Positions 8,938 through 18,993 of a stretch of DNA of 64,000 nt are shown piece after piece (position 1 is the stretch's first letter; each line of letters opens with the position of its first letter). The stretch covers positions 405,631-469,630 of the forward strand of contig NZ_GL622359.1 in NCBI RefSeq assembly GCF_000185505.1, in the 5' to 3' direction. The notes under the pieces were generated by a model, which was not told where the DNA came from, searched no databases, and saw nothing but the letters and a program-made list of their open reading frames with translations. The stretch comes from Pseudoramibacter alactolyticus ATCC 23263 (GTDB taxonomy: Bacteria; Bacillota; Clostridia; Eubacteriales; Eubacteriaceae). The position numbers and the translations under genes are program-made.

Positions 8938-8985
8938 CCCCTCCGGCGGATTTAGCGCCGGGGCCGTGTGAACGGCCCCTTTTTT
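8938..8985 (+). terminator. Terminator with overlapping alternative hairpin between gap and pgk
   Basis: A perfect 8 bp hairpin GGGGCCGT/ACGGCCCC (8960-8979) is followed by six T, a textbook terminator. Its first four G residues can instead pair upstream: CCGGCG (8943-8948) with CGCCGG (8956-8961), extended by CC/GG. The two stems are mutually exclusive, as in attenuators. Function is inferred; it could also be a processing or stability site. Confidence 0.65.
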
Positions 8986-9002
8986 GAAAGGAAATCAAGT
9001 AG

Positions 9003-10190
9003 ATGAAAAAGACCGTTAAAGATATTGCGCTGCAAGGCAAAAAAGTGCTGATGCGCGCAGATTTTAATGTGCCGATAAATGATGCGTTGGAAATCACCGA
9101 CGATACGAGAATTCAGGCTGCTCTGCCAACCATCCAATATATTTTGGATCAGGGCGCGGCTTTGATTTTGATGAGCCATTTGGGACGACCGAAGAACGAG
9201 CCGGATCCGAAGTATTCACTGGCCCCGGTTGCGAAGGCATTGGCTAAAGTATTAAATCGGGATGTGATCTTTAACGATGACGGCGAAGTAGTCGGTCAAG
9301 TGACAAAAGACGCAGCGGCAGCGTTGCAGTCGGGACAGGTGCTTTTGCTTCAAAACACGCGCTTCCGTCCGGAAGAAAAGAAAAACGAAGCAGGATTTGC
9401 CAAAGAATTGGCCAGCCTTGGCGATGTCTTTGTGGATGATGCATTCGGTTCTTGCCACCGTGCGCACGCTTCGACTGCCGGTGTGGCGAATTATTTGCCG
9501 GCTGTCTCAGGATTTCTGATTCAAAAAGAACTGGAATTCATTGGCGGCGCGCTGGATGATCCCAAACATCCATTTGTGGCAATTTTGGGCGGCGCGAAGG
9601 TTTCCGACAAAATCGGCGTGATCACCAATTTGCTCCAAAAAGTCGATGCTTTGATTATTGGCGGCGGCATGGCCTATACATTTTATAAAGCCCAGGGGTA
9701 TGAAATCGGGACTTCATTATTAGAGGCCGATAAAGTTGAATTGGCAGCCGGATTATTAAAAGAAGCAAAGGCAAAGGGTGTGAAGCTCTATTTGCCGGTG
9801 GACAACGTGGTCGCGCCGGAATTTGATGCAAAAGCGACTCCGACCGTTGTTCCGTCTAACGCGATACCGAAGGATCAGATGGGCATGGATATTGGGCCAA
9901 AAACCCGGAAGCTCTATGCCGATGTCATTAAATCCGCCAAGACCGTTATTTGGAACGGACCGATGGGCGTTTTTGAATTTGATGCTTTTGCCGAGGGGAC
10001 AAAGGCCGTTGCCCAGGCGATGGCAGATTCTGATGCGACGACCATTATTGGCGGGGGCGATTCTGCTGCGGCGGTTAAGCAAATGGGCTATGCGGATAAA
10101 ATTTCGCACATTTCAACAGGCGGCGGTGCCTCGCTTGAATTCATGGAAGGCAAAGTACTTCCGGGCATTGACGTTTTAGAAGATAAATAA
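9003..10190 (+). CDS. pgk: Phosphoglycerate kinase
   Basis: A 395-residue enzyme making ATP from 1,3-bisphosphoglycerate. The signature RADFNVP lies near the N-terminus, followed by the SHLGRPK loop. The nucleotide-binding [11 protein letters not shown] and GGGDSAAAV motifs lie in the C-terminal domain. Length is normal. It is third in the glycolytic operon with tpiA 25 bases on. Confidence 0.97.
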   Translation: MKKTVKDIALQGKKVLMRADFNVPINDALEITDDTRIQAALPTIQYILDQGAALILMSHLGRPKNEPDPKYSLAPVAKALAKVLNRDVIFNDDGEVVGQVTKDAAAALQSGQVLLLQNTRFRPEEKKNEAGFAKELASLGDVFVDDAFGSCHRAHASTAGVANYLPAVSGFLIQKELEFIGGALDDPKHPFVAILGGAKVSDKIGVITNLLQKVDALIIGGGMAYTFYKAQGYEIGTSLLEADKVELAAGLLKEAKAKGVKLYLPVDNVVAPEFDAKATPTVVPSNAIPKDQMGMDIGPKTRKLYADVIKSAKTVIWNGPMGVFEFDAFAEGTKAVAQAMADSDATTIIGGGDSAAAVKQMGYADKISHISTGGGASLEFMEGKVLPGIDVLEDK

Positions 10191-10215
10191 ACGTAAAATC
10201 TGAGGAGGATGAATC

Positions 10216-10962
10216 ATGTCGAGAAGACCTGTGATTGCCGGCAATTGGAAGATGAATAAAACCATCGGCGAAACAAAAGAACTTATTGAAACATTGAAGC
10301 CGCTGGTGAAGGATGCAACGGCCGAAGTGGTTTTCGCACCGACGTTTGTTAATTTAACAGCGGCGGTTGAAGCGACAAAGGGAACCAATATCGGCATTGC
10401 CGCTCAAAATATGTTTTATGAGGAAAGCGGCGCTTTTACCGGCGAAGTATCCGGCGAAATGCTCAAAGCGATCGGTGTGCGATATGTGATTTTAGGGCAC
10501 AGCGAAAGACGTCAATACTTTGCCGAAACGGATGAAGCCGTCAATAAGAAAACTTTAAAGGCTTTAGCCTTGGGGCTGACACCGATTGTCTGCTGCGGTG
10601 AAACGCTGGAAGAAAGAGAAGCCGACAAGGCGGAAGAAAAAGTGGTCAGTCAGATTAAAGCCGGCCTTGCGGGGATCGACGACATCACGAAAGTGATCGT
10701 TGCCTATGAACCTATTTGGGCCATCGGGACGGGCAAAACCGCATCGAATGAACAAGCCGACGAAGCCTGTGGCTGGGTGCGCGCGGCCATTGCCGATATG
10801 TATGGCAAAGAAGCGGCTGAAGCCACGCGCGTGCAGTACGGCGGATCCGTCAAACCGGCCAATGTCAAAGAACTGATGGCGATGGATAATATCGATGGCG
10901 CTTTGGTCGGCGGCGCGAGCTTAACCGCGGATTTTGCAAAAATTGTTAACTATGACGCATAA
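10216..10962 (+). CDS. tpiA: Triose-phosphate isomerase
   Basis: A 248-residue TIM barrel. It begins [13 protein letters not shown] with the substrate lysine. H95 (LGHSERR) and E165 ([11 protein letters not shown]) are the catalytic residues, and the phosphate-binding YGGSVKP and GGASL loops are present. It is the last gene of the operon; phosphoglycerate mutase and enolase do not follow. A terminator begins 16 bases after the stop. Confidence 0.97.
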   Translation: MSRRPVIAGNWKMNKTIGETKELIETLKPLVKDATAEVVFAPTFVNLTAAVEATKGTNIGIAAQNMFYEESGAFTGEVSGEMLKAIGVRYVILGHSERRQYFAETDEAVNKKTLKALALGLTPIVCCGETLEEREADKAEEKVVSQIKAGLAGIDDITKVIVAYEPIWAIGTGKTASNEQADEACGWVRAAIADMYGKEAAEATRVQYGGSVKPANVKELMAMDNIDGALVGGASLTADFAKIVNYDA

Positions 10963-10977
10963 TGCATAAATACCTAT

Positions 10978-11003
10978 AACGGGAGGGGACTCCCGTTATT
11001 TTT
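10978..11003 (+). terminator. Terminator of the glycolytic operon
   Basis: Stem AACGGGAG/CTCCCGTT with loop GGGA, followed by ATTTTT. Confidence 0.85.
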
Positions 11004-11035
11004 ATGCCCATTTATTAATCGTAAGAGATTAATTC

Positions 11036-11064
11036 TTGAATTGACGGTGTGGATGTGCTAAAAT
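11036..11064 (+). promoter_or_regulatory. Promoter of the secG operon
   Basis: TTGAAT (11036-11041), 17-base spacer, TAAAAT (11059-11064), about 30 bases before the secG ribosome binding site. Confidence 0.65.
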
Positions 11065-11094
11065 CAAATCATTCTTCACTGGAGGTGAATCAAG

Positions 11095-11322
11095 TTGACA
11101 TCTTTTATGATCGCATTGATGATCATTTCAAGTTTTACGCTGATCTTTAGCATTTTACTTTCGCCGGCCAAAACCGAAGGCCTGGGATCCATCGAAGGCG
11201 GCGCCGAAACGCTGTTTGGCAAACGCAAGGCGCGGGGGATTTATGCCGTGCTCGAAAAAGTGACCATCGTTTCAGCGATTGTTTTTATGGCTTCGGCTTT
11301 TATTTATTCCGTTATTGTGTAA
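11095..11322 (+). CDS. secG: Preprotein translocase subunit SecG
   Basis: A 75-residue membrane protein with two helices (about 4-22 and 52-72) separated by a short loop containing the SecG-type GLGSIEGGAETLFGKRKARG segment. It assists SecYE translocation. The start is TTG 11095 because GGAGGTGA lies 6 bases upstream; ATG 11107 would leave that site too far away. It is the first gene of a dense run extending to mutS2. Confidence 0.88.
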   Translation: MTSFMIALMIISSFTLIFSILLSPAKTEGLGSIEGGAETLFGKRKARGIYAVLEKVTIVSAIVFMASAFIYSVIV

Positions 11323-11374
11323 AGTTTTTCCGGAGTGTGCGCGCTTCGGATTTTTTATTTTTTGCGAGCCAGAT

Positions 11375-13342
11375 ATGCGATCTCAATTAAAAACCAAACA
11401 GGCAATCCAAAAATGTTATGAAGATTTGCAGAAAAATGCTTCGAATTTAGAAGCTTTTAATCGGCTTTTAGCGTTGATGGTCGCGCGCATTTTGGGTGAT
11501 CGAAAAATATTATCGATTCATGATTTTCGGGCACATTGTCCGACGTTGCCCCAGATAATGGCCGGTTGGAAGCAGGATGTTCTCGCGGCGGAAGAAGATT
11601 GGGGGGCCTCGGCGCTGCAGGGATTGACAAGGCCGCTGCCGAATTCCGGCGGAAGATTATTGCGTGATCCATCGCTTTGCTTGGCACCGGAGTTTCTGGG
11701 CGATTATTATCAGTGGCTGATTCCCAAAACGGAGCGGCAGACCAGAGGCATTTTTTATACGCCAAGCGATTTGGCGGAGCTGATGGCGAGTCATCTGGCG
11801 GACGCTCGGCGCGTTTTGGATCCTGCCTGCGGCGCCGGCAGTTTGTTATCGGCGGTTTACGATTTTCAAATGGCCCGATGCATGGATGAAAGCCAAAGAG
11901 ACAGGCATCGCACATTACTTAAAGATGACCTCTGGGGAATGGATATGGATCCGGCGGCAGTCTGGCTGACGCGATGCCGGCTGGCGTTAAAATCCAATGA
12001 ATATGTGTATCCCCGAAATATTCTGACCGGCGATGCCCTTTTTTCAGATAAAATAGCGACAAAACGATTTGATGGGGTAATTGTCAATCCGCCGTATATG
12101 GGGCATCGGCGGATGCCTTTTAAAAGGATGGCCGCTTTGCGCGAACGCTATTCGGCGGTGTACGGCGACAAAGGCGATTTGGCCTATTGTTTTTTTGCGC
12201 TGGCCCATCGCGTTCTCAAACCGAAGGGGTGTGCGGTCTTTTTGACTTCGCGCTATTTTATGGAGGCGCAAAACGGCGAGCCGCTGCGCCGTTTTTTAAT
12301 GCAAAGGATGCATGTTGAAACGCTTATCGATTATTATGGCTATCGGCCGATGCGGGGGATCGGCATTGATCCGATGATTTCAGTTATGGCCAATCATGTG
12401 AAACCGAAAGCGACCGTAAAAATCTTTCGCCGACGCGTGGATGGCTGGCCCAAAAGCGGAAATAAGGCGGTCGAAGATGAAAAGTATTTTGAACGGTTTT
12501 CGCTGCCGCAGGCGGCATTAAACGCGGCGGGATGGCATTTATTGCCGCCGCAAACAAAAACGATTGTCGAGAAAATAGAAACGGCCTGCCGGTGTGCGCT
12601 GGGCGAAGTGGCCGCGTCTTTTCAGGGAGTGATCACCGGATGCGACGCGGCATTTATCAGTCGCGCGGACACACTGCCGGTGGACGGCAAACCCTGGCCC
12701 TGTACGGCGCCGTGGATTAAAAATCGGCAGGTGGATGCATTCCGGATTGAAAAACCGACAATGGTTTTGATCAATATTACGGATGAAGAAGATTTGATCC
12801 GTTATCCGGCCATCAAAGGCAAGCTCGTGCCTTATCGTGATCGGCTCGAGAAACGGCGGGAATGTCGGCTGGGAAAAATTCCGTGGTATGCGCTGCAATG
12901 GCCGAGAAATAAGAAAAATTTCGAATCTCCAAAGATCGTTTTTCCCTATAAGGCAGAAAAAAATCGCTTTGCTTTGGATAAAAATCGCTTTTATTTTTCA
13001 GCGGATGTTTACGGCATTACCAGCGAGGAGATCCCGCTTGCAGCATTAACGGTTTTGCTCAACACACCCATTTACGATTTTTATTTTAAAGCCATCGCGA
13101 AAAAACTCGGCAACGCGTTGTTCGAATACTATCCCAGCACCTTAATGCGGCTTAAGCTCCCATCGCCGGACAATTTGATTTTTTGCAAACTAAAAAACCT
13201 TTATGATATAATCATGAACGCAGAGAATACTGGAAAATCAGTGAGACTTCGCCAAGCGGATCTTTTATTGGCGAAGACATTTCATCTGACGACGTCTGAA
13301 TTAGAAATGATAGAGGACCGTTATGCAGGGCAGTTTTTTTGA
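11375..13342 (+). CDS. Orphan Eco57I/TaqI-like N6-adenine DNA methyltransferase
   Basis: A protein of about 655 residues. The SAM-binding motif I is DPACGAGSLL (D149) and the catalytic motif is NPPYMGH (N238). These define a gamma-type adenine-N6 methyltransferase, with a long C-terminal target-recognition region ending in an Eco57I-like PIYDFYFK segment. No restriction endonuclease gene is adjacent and I see no PD-ExK nuclease motif in the N-terminal 140 residues, so it looks like a solitary methyltransferase, as CamA is in Clostridioides difficile. The start is ATG 11375; the open frame extends back into secG, which is unlikely to be used. It overlaps rarA by 20 bases. Confidence 0.83.
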   Translation: MRSQLKTKQAIQKCYEDLQKNASNLEAFNRLLALMVARILGDRKILSIHDFRAHCPTLPQIMAGWKQDVLAAEEDWGASALQGLTRPLPNSGGRLLRDPSLCLAPEFLGDYYQWLIPKTERQTRGIFYTPSDLAELMASHLADARRVLDPACGAGSLLSAVYDFQMARCMDESQRDRHRTLLKDDLWGMDMDPAAVWLTRCRLALKSNEYVYPRNILTGDALFSDKIATKRFDGVIVNPPYMGHRRMPFKRMAALRERYSAVYGDKGDLAYCFFALAHRVLKPKGCAVFLTSRYFMEAQNGEPLRRFLMQRMHVETLIDYYGYRPMRGIGIDPMISVMANHVKPKATVKIFRRRVDGWPKSGNKAVEDEKYFERFSLPQAALNAAGWHLLPPQTKTIVEKIETACRCALGEVAASFQGVITGCDAAFISRADTLPVDGKPWPCTAPWIKNRQVDAFRIEKPTMVLINITDEEDLIRYPAIKGKLVPYRDRLEKRRECRLGKIPWYALQWPRNKKNFESPKIVFPYKAEKNRFALDKNRFYFSADVYGITSEEIPLAALTVLLNTPIYDFYFKAIAKKLGNALFEYYPSTLMRLKLPSPDNLIFCKLKNLYDIIMNAENTGKSVRLRQADLLLAKTFHLTTSELEMIEDRYAGQFF

Positions 13343-14672
13343 CAGAACATTTGAAGATAACCAGGCTGCCAACGAACCGCTGACGGCCCGGATGCGCCCC
13401 GAAACGTTGGCGCATTTTTACGGGCAGGATCAAATTGTGGGAAAGGGTAAATTGTTGACCCGTTTGATCACTGCCGATAAATTGACTTCTGCCATTTTTT
13501 ATGGCCCGCCGGGAACCGGCAAAACAACGTTGGCCAAAATCATCGCCAGCCAAACAAAAGCGGCGTTTCATAGCTTGAATGCGGTGACCTCCGGAAAGAA
13601 GGAAATATCGGAGGTGATTGCAGAAGCCAGACAGAACATGGCGTTTTATGGGCGAAAAACGATTTTGTTTATTGATGAAGTCCACCGATTCAATAAAGCG
13701 CAGCAGGATGCCCTCTTGCCGAGTGTTGAAGATGGGCTTATTATTTTGATTGGGGCCACGACGGAAAATCCGTACTTTGAGATCAATGCAGCGTTGATTT
13801 CCAGATCGACGATTTTTGAATTCAATCCCCTTTCGGATGCGGCGATTGAGACCATTTTAAAAGATGCGCTGACTGATTCTGAAAAGGGCTATGGTCAGAT
13901 GCGAGTCGAGCTGACTGATGCGGCGAGAAAACATTTGGTGTCTGTGGCCAATGGAGACGTCCGCAAAGCACTCAACGCTTTGGAATTGGCGGTTTTAACG
14001 GCGGATAAAACACCAGAAGGCAAGATCCTGATAAATCTTGAAGTCGTTCAGGAATGCATTCGGACCAAGGCGCTGCAGTATGATAAAAACGGGGATAACC
14101 ATTACGATACGATTTCCGCTTTTATCAAGAGTATCCGGGGCTCAGATCCGGACGCGGCGCTGTTTTGGATGGCTAAGATGATTGAAGCGGGGGAAGATCC
14201 CGGATTTATTGCCAGGCGCATGGTGATTTCCGCTTCAGAAGATATTGGCAATGCGGAACCCATGGCATTGACGTTGGCCGTTAGTGCAGCCCAGGCTGTT
14301 GACATGATTGGTTTGCCGGAAGCCAGAATCAATCTTGCTCAGGCCGTCGCTTATTTGGCGTCCTGCCCGAAAAGCAATGCCGCCGTTCGGGGGATTCAGG
14401 CTGCAACGCAGGCTGTTAAATACGAATCGAATGGGCAGGTTCCGGCTCACCTGCAGGATGCCCACTACACCGGGAGTCAGGCCATGGGCAGAGGTTTATC
14501 TTATTGCTATCCCCATGATTTTCCTAAACATTATGTGTCGCAGCAATATTTGCCAACGGATATTGACGGCAGTACTTTTTATCAGCCGACAGAAAATGGT
14601 CATGAAAAAGTGATGAAAGCGCGCTTAATGCGATTAAAAGAGATTGACCATTCAGAGGATGAGGAGCATTAA
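13323..14672 (+). CDS. rarA: Replication-associated recombination protein A (MgsA/RarA)
   Basis: A 449-residue AAA+ ATPase that acts at stalled replication forks. The Walker A is GPPGTGKT (61-68), the Walker B is LFIDEVHRFNK, sensor 1 is GATTENP, and the MgsA C-terminal tetramerisation domain with QAVAYLASCPKSNA is present. Its start lies inside the methyltransferase gene, suggesting translational coupling. Only 3 bases separate it from the M16 peptidase gene. Confidence 0.94.
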   Translation: MQGSFFDRTFEDNQAANEPLTARMRPETLAHFYGQDQIVGKGKLLTRLITADKLTSAIFYGPPGTGKTTLAKIIASQTKAAFHSLNAVTSGKKEISEVIAEARQNMAFYGRKTILFIDEVHRFNKAQQDALLPSVEDGLIILIGATTENPYFEINAALISRSTIFEFNPLSDAAIETILKDALTDSEKGYGQMRVELTDAARKHLVSVANGDVRKALNALELAVLTADKTPEGKILINLEVVQECIRTKALQYDKNGDNHYDTISAFIKSIRGSDPDAALFWMAKMIEAGEDPGFIARRMVISASEDIGNAEPMALTLAVSAAQAVDMIGLPEARINLAQAVAYLASCPKSNAAVRGIQAATQAVKYESNGQVPAHLQDAHYTGSQAMGRGLSYCYPHDFPKHYVSQQYLPTDIDGSTFYQPTENGHEKVMKARLMRLKEIDHSEDEEH

Positions 14673-14675
14673 TCA

Positions 14676-17612
14676 ATGAATAAATTTCAAGAAAAGTTCA
14701 AATTAAATCAGACTTATCATGGCTTTACCTTGAAACGGCAAGAATATCTTGACAGTGTTCAGGGGACGGCCTATTATTTTGTTTACGGAAAAACACAGAC
14801 ACCATTGTTGTATATTGCGAATGACGATCATAATAAAGTTTTTCACATCGCATTTCGGACACCGTCGAACAACAGCACCGGCGTGGCCCATATTAATGAG
14901 CATACCGTGCTTTGCGGCTCCCGAAAATATCCGCTGAAAGAGCCCTTTGTAGAATTAATCAAAGGGTCGCTAAACACTTTTCTTAATGCGATGACCTATC
15001 CGGATAAAACGGTTTATCCGGTGGCCAGCACCAATGACAAAGATTTTATGAATTTGATGGATGTGTATTTGGATGCTGTCTTTTATCCAAACATTTATCA
15101 GAAGGAAGAAATTTTTAAACAGGAAGGCTGGCATTATCATTTAGAAAAACCGGAAGATCCCATCACCTATAATGGTGTGGTTTATAACGAAATGAAGGGT
15201 GTTTATTCCAGCCCGGAAGAAGTGCTTCACAATGAATTGCTCAAGCAATTGTATCCTGACTCGATTTATGGAAAGGAATCCGGCGGCTATCCGGATAACA
15301 TTCCGGATTTAGCGTATCCGGATTTTCTGGATTTTCATTCGCGTTTTTATCATCCGTCCAATGCTTTTATATATTTATATGGCGACGGTGATATGGATGC
15401 GCATCTGGCTTATTTAGACGCAGAATATCTATCGCATTTTGAATATAAAGAAATTGACAGTCGTATTCGTCTGCAAAGACCGCTGACGGCTATGCGCCAT
15501 GCGACGGCAACTTATCCGTTTTCCGGGGAAAAGGATTTGAAACAGAAAGATTACCTGACGATTGGTTGGGTTCTCAATGATCTGGGAGATGACTGGCTGG
15601 CCTTTGATATTTTGACCAATGTATTGTTGGGAGATAACTCCTACCCACTAAAAAAGGCGTTGCTGGATTTAGATATCAGCGATGATATCTCTTACTCTTA
15701 CACGACTTCGATGGAACAGCCGTATTTCGCGATTTCTTTTAAAAATACCGATCACACCAAAGAAGAATTGATTGGCGCGACGATCGAAAAGACGTTAACA
15801 GACTTGGTCAAGAACGGCATTGACCCGAAAAATCTTGAAGCCGGGATTAATTCGGCAGCTTTTACCATCAAGGAACAGGATTTTGGTTCCTATCCCAAGG
15901 GGCTGATGTTTGGCCTTGAGCTGATGGATACCTGGCTTTACGGCGGAGATCCGCTGGATCATCTGCGATACGATGACGCGCTTGACCGCATTCACCAGAT
16001 GCAGAAAAACCGCGGGTTTGAAGATCTCATTCAGCGGCTGCTGCTCAATAATCATCATGCGGCGACGGTCAGCATTACGCCGGATCCGGAGCTATCGGCC
16101 AAAAAAGAAACGGCGCTCTCCCAACAATTAGCCGATTATAAAGATCAATTATCCGATAATGAGATTAAGACTTTAGTGGATCAAACGCAGACGTTGCTCG
16201 CCTACCAAAGCAGTCCGGACACAAACGAAGCCTTGGAGACCATTCCCAAGTTGTCTTTGGATGATCTGGGAAAGGCTGCCAGAGAGATTCCATTCGCCAG
16301 AGGGACGATGGACCAACACTTGGTGCTTTGGCATCCGGCAGAAACGGCGGGTATTGTTTATGTCAAGCTGATGTTTGATGTGCGGACCATTGCGCAAGAA
16401 GATTTGCCGGTGTTGGGGCTGCTGAATAAACTACTCTTTAATGTCAATACAAAATCCTACGACGTTGAAACGCTCAACCGGGAAATTCAGATTAAAACCG
16501 GCGGGATCAGCAGCAGCATAGAGTCTTTTGACCACACCGTCAGGGCCGGGGACTATCGTCCTGTGTTGACGATCTCCGGAAAAGTGCTGCAGGAACATTT
16601 GCCGGATTTGATGGCTTTAATGATTGAGGGGATAACAGCATCGTTATTTGATAACCGCAAAATCATCGGTGACATCATTCAAGAACAACATATGGCTGCC
16701 GAATCTAAATTTTTGTCGGCGGGCAATACGGTGGCCGTTCAGCGCCTGCAGTCTTATTATTCTCAGTCGGCGGCTCTTTATCAGAAAGTTGGCGGCGTGG
16801 ACTTCGGGCGTTATTTGGCAAGGCTCGATAAAGCGTTAGAAGATCAATTTGAAACTTTGGCAGCCGATCTTAATCGTGTGGCATATCAGGTGTTTAACCG
16901 CAATCACATGACGATCTCGATTACCTGTGAGCCGAGCATTCAAAATCGTGTTTATCATCAGGTTAAAACAGCGATGGATACCTTGCCACAGAAAGCGGTT
17001 TCCCTGCATACCTATCGCTTCGATACGGAAGTTTTAAATGAAGGATTTATGACCGCAGCAAAGATTAATTATGTGGCGAAGGGATTTAACATTAAAAAAT
17101 TAGGACATTCATATAATGGCGCCTTCTTTGTATTGAAAACCATTATAGGGATGGACTACCTTTGGAATCGCATCCGCCTTCAGGGCGGTGCCTATGGCGC
17201 AGCGTTCGGGATTGCCCGTTCAGGGGAGCTTGCGTTCTCCTCCTACCGGGATCCACAATTGGCCAAATCGCTGGCAACTTATAATGGCGCCGGTCAATAC
17301 ATTAGGCGTCTCGATATGACACAGCGTGAATTAGAAAAGTACATTATTGGCGCTATTTCTGCAAAAGATCATCCGGTATCTCAAGCGATGACATCGCATA
17401 TGGCAGACAGCATGTATCTCACCGGAATCACGGCGGAAGACCGGCAGCGGGAAAGAGATGAAATTCTCAGTGTCAAACTTCAGGATCTAAGAGATTGCGG
17501 CGAAATCGTCGATGAAGCGATGCAGCAAAATAATTTATGCGTCGTCGGCAACGAAGAATTAATTAGAAACAATCAAGAAATATTTAACAATGTCACATAT
17601 ATCTTTGAATAA
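14676..17612 (+). CDS. M16C insulinase-type metallopeptidase (PreP-like)
   Basis: A 978-residue cytoplasmic zinc peptidase of the M16C family (related to presequence protease and Plasmodium falcilysin). It has the inverted zinc motif HINEH (H72, E75, H76), the third ligand E172 in YNEMKG, and the M16C-associated domain in the middle. Clostridial homologues degrade short peptides. No signal peptide is seen. Its 3' end overlaps the predicted carboxypeptidase start by 23 bases. Confidence 0.92.
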   Translation: MNKFQEKFKLNQTYHGFTLKRQEYLDSVQGTAYYFVYGKTQTPLLYIANDDHNKVFHIAFRTPSNNSTGVAHINEHTVLCGSRKYPLKEPFVELIKGSLNTFLNAMTYPDKTVYPVASTNDKDFMNLMDVYLDAVFYPNIYQKEEIFKQEGWHYHLEKPEDPITYNGVVYNEMKGVYSSPEEVLHNELLKQLYPDSIYGKESGGYPDNIPDLAYPDFLDFHSRFYHPSNAFIYLYGDGDMDAHLAYLDAEYLSHFEYKEIDSRIRLQRPLTAMRHATATYPFSGEKDLKQKDYLTIGWVLNDLGDDWLAFDILTNVLLGDNSYPLKKALLDLDISDDISYSYTTSMEQPYFAISFKNTDHTKEELIGATIEKTLTDLVKNGIDPKNLEAGINSAAFTIKEQDFGSYPKGLMFGLELMDTWLYGGDPLDHLRYDDALDRIHQMQKNRGFEDLIQRLLLNNHHAATVSITPDPELSAKKETALSQQLADYKDQLSDNEIKTLVDQTQTLLAYQSSPDTNEALETIPKLSLDDLGKAAREIPFARGTMDQHLVLWHPAETAGIVYVKLMFDVRTIAQEDLPVLGLLNKLLFNVNTKSYDVETLNREIQIKTGGISSSIESFDHTVRAGDYRPVLTISGKVLQEHLPDLMALMIEGITASLFDNRKIIGDIIQEQHMAAESKFLSAGNTVAVQRLQSYYSQSAALYQKVGGVDFGRYLARLDKALEDQFETLAADLNRVAYQVFNRNHMTISITCEPSIQNRVYHQVKTAMDTLPQKAVSLHTYRFDTEVLNEGFMTAAKINYVAKGFNIKKLGHSYNGAFFVLKTIIGMDYLWNRIRLQGGAYGAAFGIARSGELAFSSYRDPQLAKSLATYNGAGQYIRRLDMTQRELEKYIIGAISAKDHPVSQAMTSHMADSMYLTGITAEDRQRERDEILSVKLQDLRDCGEIVDEAMQQNNLCVVGNEELIRNNQEIFNNVTYIFE

Positions 17613-18993
17613 CTTAACTCGACGATCAATGGCCGTTTTTGTTTTGATTTTGACCTTTGCAGTGGTTACCTGTTTACCGGCTTATGCGGCAATGCCCAGC
17701 TATACCGGCGATGAAGCTGTTTATGCAGTGGAAGAAAAAAGCGGCGATGTCATTACAGCTCAAAATGAGCACAAGCGAATGTATCCGGCGAGCACCACTA
17801 AAATGATGACGACTTTGGTGGCGCTGGATTACGTGGCGGATAAAATGGATCAGCAGGTTAAAATCGGAGACGAAGTTTCGCTGATTACGGCTGATTCCTC
17901 CAAAGCAGATCTCAAAAAAGGAGATACCTGCACGTGGCGGCAGCTGTTTTACGGATTGCTTTTGCCTTCAGGCAATGACGCGGCGTTGGCTATTGCCAAA
18001 AATATTGGACGGGCGGCATCAGGGGATCGCGAACTCGGCACAGATAAGGCGATTGATAAATTTGTATCGTTAATGAATCGTAAAGCGGCACAGCTGCAAT
18101 TGGAGGATTCCCATTTTGTGAATCCGCATGGACTGCACGATGCCAATCACTATACGACGGCGGCTGATTTGGAAAAAATTTCTGCGGCGGCACTTGAAAA
18201 TCCGACCATTCGAAAAATTGTTCAAACCAAGGTCTATTCTTGTAAACTCAAAAGCGGTCAAAAGAAATGGATCAATACCAATTCCCTGATTATCAGCACG
18301 AATGATCTTGCTAAAGTAAGGGAATCTTCCCATAACGGCAAACAATACAATCCTTATGCTACCGGAGTGAAAACCGGGCATACGGATGAAGCCGGCCGCT
18401 GTTTGGTTTTTTCTTCAAAGGATGGAGATAAAACCATGGTTGCGGTTATTTTGCACAGCGATAATCAAATTTTCACACAAGCGAATGGCGTTATCAATTC
18501 GCTGCACAGCGATTTCTCCCGGATTAATTGGGGGAAGCCATCAGGCTACTATCGCTCTGTGCAGTTAAAACACGTTCATTTTGCGGATGACAACGTGTTG
18601 AAGCTTTATTTTAAAGAGGAAGCCTCTTCGATGGTTGAAACATCGGAAAAAAGTGCATACACAACGCGCTTACAACTGGATAATCAGCTTTTTACCAAGA
18701 AAAAAGCCGGCGTGTATCGCTTGAATGAGGATCTTAAAAGCGGCCAACAAGTTGGGGTGCTCAAGGTTTATAAAAATCATCAGTTGGTTAAAAAGCTTCG
18801 TTTAAAGTCAAAGGCTGATACGAAAACGCGCAATTTTGTGGATTATCTCTTATTCTTTGTTATCGCTGGGGTGATAATCTGGTTGATTTTATACCTTTAT
18901 GCCAAGCGAACAGCGTATCTCAGGCGTCAACGGCTGCGCCGGCACAGGCAGAGAAACGAACGTGCATCTGCGCGACGTACACAAAAAAGGTGA
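17590..18993 (+). CDS. dacF: D-alanyl-D-alanine carboxypeptidase (DacF-like)
   Basis: A 467-residue penicillin-binding protein (S11 family) that trims peptidoglycan stem peptides. A signal peptide (about 12-33) ends at AYA. The active site consists of S68-TTK71, S127-GN and K261-TG. A beta-rich C-terminal domain follows, then a membrane helix (about 417-437) and a very basic tail, so it is anchored at the C-terminus. The ATG at 17590 lies inside the previous gene; ATG 17629 is an alternative. It overlaps the U32 gene by 4 bases. Confidence 0.9.
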   Translation: MSHISLNNLTRRSMAVFVLILTFAVVTCLPAYAAMPSYTGDEAVYAVEEKSGDVITAQNEHKRMYPASTTKMMTTLVALDYVADKMDQQVKIGDEVSLITADSSKADLKKGDTCTWRQLFYGLLLPSGNDAALAIAKNIGRAASGDRELGTDKAIDKFVSLMNRKAAQLQLEDSHFVNPHGLHDANHYTTAADLEKISAAALENPTIRKIVQTKVYSCKLKSGQKKWINTNSLIISTNDLAKVRESSHNGKQYNPYATGVKTGHTDEAGRCLVFSSKDGDKTMVAVILHSDNQIFTQANGVINSLHSDFSRINWGKPSGYYRSVQLKHVHFADDNVLKLYFKEEASSMVETSEKSAYTTRLQLDNQLFTKKKAGVYRLNEDLKSGQQVGVLKVYKNHQLVKKLRLKSKADTKTRNFVDYLLFFVIAGVIIWLILYLYAKRTAYLRRQRLRRHRQRNERASARRTQKR

